Below the pieces are notes generated by a model. That model had not been told where the DNA came from. It was given only the letters and a program-made list of their open reading frames with translations, and did no database searches. This document shows, one piece after another, positions 4,832 to 6,790 of a DNA stretch of 6,790 nt (its first letter is position 1; every line of letters starts with the position of its first letter). The position numbers were made by a program, and so were the translations under genes. The stretch spans positions 1 to 6,790 of the forward strand of contig SCUG01000578.1 in assembly GCA_004297645.1 (NCBI GenBank). The letters are read 5' to 3'. The stretch comes from Saprospiraceae bacterium (GTDB taxonomy: Bacteria > Bacteroidota > Bacteroidia > Chitinophagales > Saprospiraceae).

Positions 4832-6790
4832 TCAAGCCCCCAATTCCAGTTGTTCTTTGACCAAATGATAATAGGCTCCTTTCTTTTTGGTCAACTCTTC
4901 ATGCGTTCCTTCTTCTGTTAACGCACCCTCCTGCAGCACCACAATTTTGTCAGCATTTTTCACCGTGCTCAGCCTGTGGGCCACGATAACAACGGTGCGT
5001 CCCTCGAAAAAGCGGTTCAGGTTTTCCAGGATGATGTGCTCGTTGCGGGCATCGAGGGCGTTGGTGGCCTCGTCGAAAAACAGAAATTGCGGCGCTTTGT
5101 ACACAGCCCGTGCAATGAGCAGGCGCTGGCGCTGCCCCTGGCTCAGGCCATTGCCGCGGGCGCCCACCATGGTGTGGAAGCCCATCGGCAAGCTCTCGAT
5201 GAAATCGCTGAGGTTTGCCGTTTGTACGGCTTTGTTAAACCGCTCTTCGTTCACGGGGCTATGCAGCGGGTCGCTCTCGGCTATATTGGCGAGCAGGGTG
5301 TCGGAGAAGACAAACCCGTCCTGCATGACAGCGCCGCAACGGCTGCGCCATTCATCGGGCGGCAGGTCGTTGAGGTTGTCAGCCCCGGTTTTTATCATAC
5401 CTTCCGTGGGCGCATAAAAACCAAGGAGCAACTTTATCAGCGTCGTTTTGCCGCTGCCGCTGGGGCCTACGATGGCAGTCACCTTCCCGGCCGGTATTTC
5501 GAGGTTGACGTTTTTCAACACCAAACTGGCAAGCGCATTGTAGCGAAAGCTCAAAGACTCTATGGTAATATTCTCTCCCTTCTTTTCCCCATCCTTTGCC
5601 TGCTGCGGACTGTGGACTGCGGACCGCGGACTGCGGACTGCGGACTGCTTCCCGCTCACCTCTGTCAACCTTTCCAGGCTCAATTTCGCATCCTGCGCTG
5701 CCCGCACGAAGGCAGTGATTTGCTGCAACGGCACATTCAACTGGCCCGTGATGAACATGATGGCGAGCATCATGCCGAGTGTGATTTCGCCATTGATAAC
5801 GGCGGCGGCGGCCACCACGGTGATGAAAATGTCTTTCACCTGGGCGATAAACTGAGCCCCGGCCTCCTGCCATTGGCCGATGCGCAGCGAACGCAAGTTT
5901 GCCTGAAAAAGCTGGGCCTGAATGTGCACCCACGCATAGCGCCGCTTGCGTTCGCTGTTTTGCAACTTGATTTCCTGCATGCCCTGAATCAGCTCGATGA
6001 GGTGGCTCTGGTTTTCGGTGAGTGCCTGGAAGCGGAGGAAATCGGCATCAGACCGTTGTTTTAAAAAAATGGCAATCCACCCGGTGTAACACAAGCTGGC
6101 CACGGCGAAGATGAGGAATATTTGGAGGCTGTAAACCGCCAGCACTGCGCCGAAGATAAGCAGCGTGAATGCCGAAAACAGGATGTTCATGGTGGACACG
6201 GTGAGGAATTCTTCGATGCGCCGGTGGTCGCCGATGCGCTGCAACAGGTCGCCGGTCATTTTGGTGTCGAAAAAGCGGAGGGGCTGCTGCATCAGTTTTT
6301 CCAGGAAATCGCTGACCAACGACACGTTTACCCTCGCACCGATGTGCAGCACTATCCAGTTTTGGATGTATCGCACGGCAGTTTGCCCGGCGAACAGCAT
6401 CAGTTGCCCAAACAGGATGAGCCAGATAAAATGGAGGTCGTGGTTTTCGATGCCCACATCCACGATGGCTTGGGTGAGAAAAGGAAATAGGAACTGAAGG
6501 AGGCTGGCCAATATCAACCCCAGCGCCAGTTGGCCGAGCAGCCGCCGGAAGGGGCGCAGGTATTGCAGCATGAATCCGAACCCGCTCCAAGGCCGTGACC
6601 CGCCGGTGCCCTCCGGTGCTGTGGCATAAAAATCGGGCGTTGGTTCGAGCAGGAGGGCGATGCCTGCACTCGATTGGCCACTCCAGCCTTTTTTGAATTC
6701 GGCAATCGGGAGTTTTATCTTCCCCCGCTCCGGGTCGGCGACCCAGACGCTCTTTTTGTTGATTTTGAAAACGACGGCAAAATGCCGGCC
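4832..6790 (-). CDS. peptidase C39-domain ABC exporter (bacteriocin/RiPP type), 5' end outside window
   Basis: The inner-membrane exporter likely cuts double-glycine leaders and pumps out the cargo. The frame is open to the window edge, so the Met at 6571 is internal; 652 residues are visible. Residues 1-57 are the end of the C39 peptidase domain. They begin GRHFAVVFKI, with the expected catalytic His (codon 6784-6782), and continue to VWVADPERG, with the catalytic Asp (6736-6734). The catalytic Cys lies outside the window. A transmembrane domain follows (about 85-360; LRFFDTKMTGDLLQRI is the usual loop). The ATPase has Walker A GPSGSGKTT (442-450), Q-loop Q490, signature LSQGQ (549-553), Walker B FLFFDE (569-574), D-loop NALD and H-loop His605. 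All motifs are intact, so it looks functional. A heptanucleotide repeat encodes most of the linker between membrane and ATPase domains (about 382-395). The adaptor gene follows downstream. The substrate is unknown. Confidence 0.95.
   Translation of the reverse strand, partial: GRHFAVVFKINKKSVWVADPERGKIKLPIAEFKKGWSGQSSAGIALLLEPTPDFYATAPEGTGGSRPWSGFGFMLQYLRPFRRLLGQLALGLILASLLQFLFPFLTQAIVDVGIENHDLHFIWLILFGQLMLFAGQTAVRYIQNWIVLHIGARVNVSLVSDFLEKLMQQPLRFFDTKMTGDLLQRIGDHRRIEEFLTVSTMNILFSAFTLLIFGAVLAVYSLQIFLIFAVASLCYTGWIAIFLKQRSDADFLRFQALTENQSHLIELIQGMQEIKLQNSERKRRYAWVHIQAQLFQANLRSLRIGQWQEAGAQFIAQVKDIFITVVAAAAVINGEITLGMMLAIMFITGQLNVPLQQITAFVRAAQDAKLSLERLTEVSGKQSAVRSPRSAVHSPQQAKDGEKKGENITIESLSFRYNALASLVLKNVNLEIPAGKVTAIVGPSGSGKTTLIKLLLGFYAPTEGMIKTGADNLNDLPPDEWRSRCGAVMQDGFVFSDTLLANIAESDPLHSPVNEERFNKAVQTANLSDFIESLPMGFHTMVGARGNGLSQGQRQRLLIARAVYKAPQFLFFDEATNALDARNEHIILENLNRFFEGRTVVIVAHRLSTVKNADKIVVLQEGALTEEGTHEELTKKKGAYYHLVKEQLELGA
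5607..5648. repeat. 6 x 7-bp tandem repeat (GGACTGC) inside the ABC exporter gene
   Basis: Six head-to-tail heptamers are seen on the plus strand: GGACTGT, GGACTGC, GGACCGC, then three identical GGACTGC (5628-5648). A partial CTGC stands before them (5603-5606). In the gene (minus strand) they encode a two-fold heptapeptide of the type SAVRSPR / SAVHSPQ. The total of 42 bp keeps the frame, but 7 is not a multiple of 3, so one unit more or less shifts it. A loss would lead to a TAG at 5562-5560. A gain would run in the wrong frame to a stop at 5381-5379. Confidence 0.9.

Noticed and set aside
5134..5148. ABC signature LSQGQ instead of LSGGQ as a defect
   Set aside because: LSQGQ is a common working variant in ABC exporters, and all other ATPase motifs are intact.
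5607..5648. CRISPR array or IS end as explanation of the heptamer repeat
   Set aside because: Units are only 7 bp with no spacers, and there are no flanking inverted repeats or transposase. It is a simple tandem repeat.
4976..6064. Long plus-strand open frame (362 codons) opposite the ABC exporter
   Set aside because: It is antisense to a gene with intact ABC motifs in the other strand. Its product is rich in H, G and R with no recognisable domain, as expected for a shadow frame in G+C-rich coding DNA.
6569..6571. Met at 6571 as the start of the ABC exporter
   Set aside because: The same frame continues to the window edge without a stop, and the added 73 residues match the end of a C39 peptidase domain with its His and Asp.

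Overview
The window looks like chromosomal DNA of a member of the Bacteroidota, most likely Saprospiraceae-like or a neighbouring family. This is an inference from four things: a group II GGGP synthase, a DUF820/Uma2 protein of the Bacteroidota type, Bacteroidota-style promoter elements (TTG / TAnnTTTG), and the lack of Shine-Dalgarno sequences. No RNA operon, IS transposase, phage gene or CRISPR array was seen.

Layout. Bases 1-533 hold no convincing protein gene and are AT-rich (sampled 60-base blocks are 30-37% G+C). They carry several strong stem-loops and, on the minus strand, a complete-looking small transcription unit: promoter at about 449-419, about 80 nt of RNA, and an intrinsic terminator with a GNRA loop at 367-330. 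On the plus strand follow a Uma2-family protein (534-1136), a multi-pass GT-C/GT87-like glycosyltransferase (about 1148-2578) and a geranylgeranylglyceryl/heptaprenylglyceryl phosphate synthase (2615-3376). The right half is on the minus strand and converges on these genes with only 3 nt between stop codons. There, a peptidase C39-domain ABC exporter (4832 to beyond 6790, amino end cut off by the window) is followed by its HlyD-type adaptor (3380-4678).

How the genes work together. The exporter pair is a type I secretion / RiPP-export module. The C39 domain would cut a double-glycine leader, the ABC core would drive export, and the HlyD protein would bridge the periplasm to an outer-membrane channel. 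No precursor peptide or TolC-like gene is visible here. The GT-C enzyme and GGGP synthase are both envelope or lipid enzymes and lie in tandem, but a shared pathway is only a guess.

Most interesting signals. (1) A 6 x 7-bp GGACTGC tandem repeat lies inside the exporter gene, exactly in the linker between membrane and ATPase domains. Gain or loss of one unit would shift the frame and remove the ATPase. (2) The unannotated candidate small RNA lies at about 413-331 on the minus strand. (3) A long near-perfect inverted repeat at 280-314 lies beside it.
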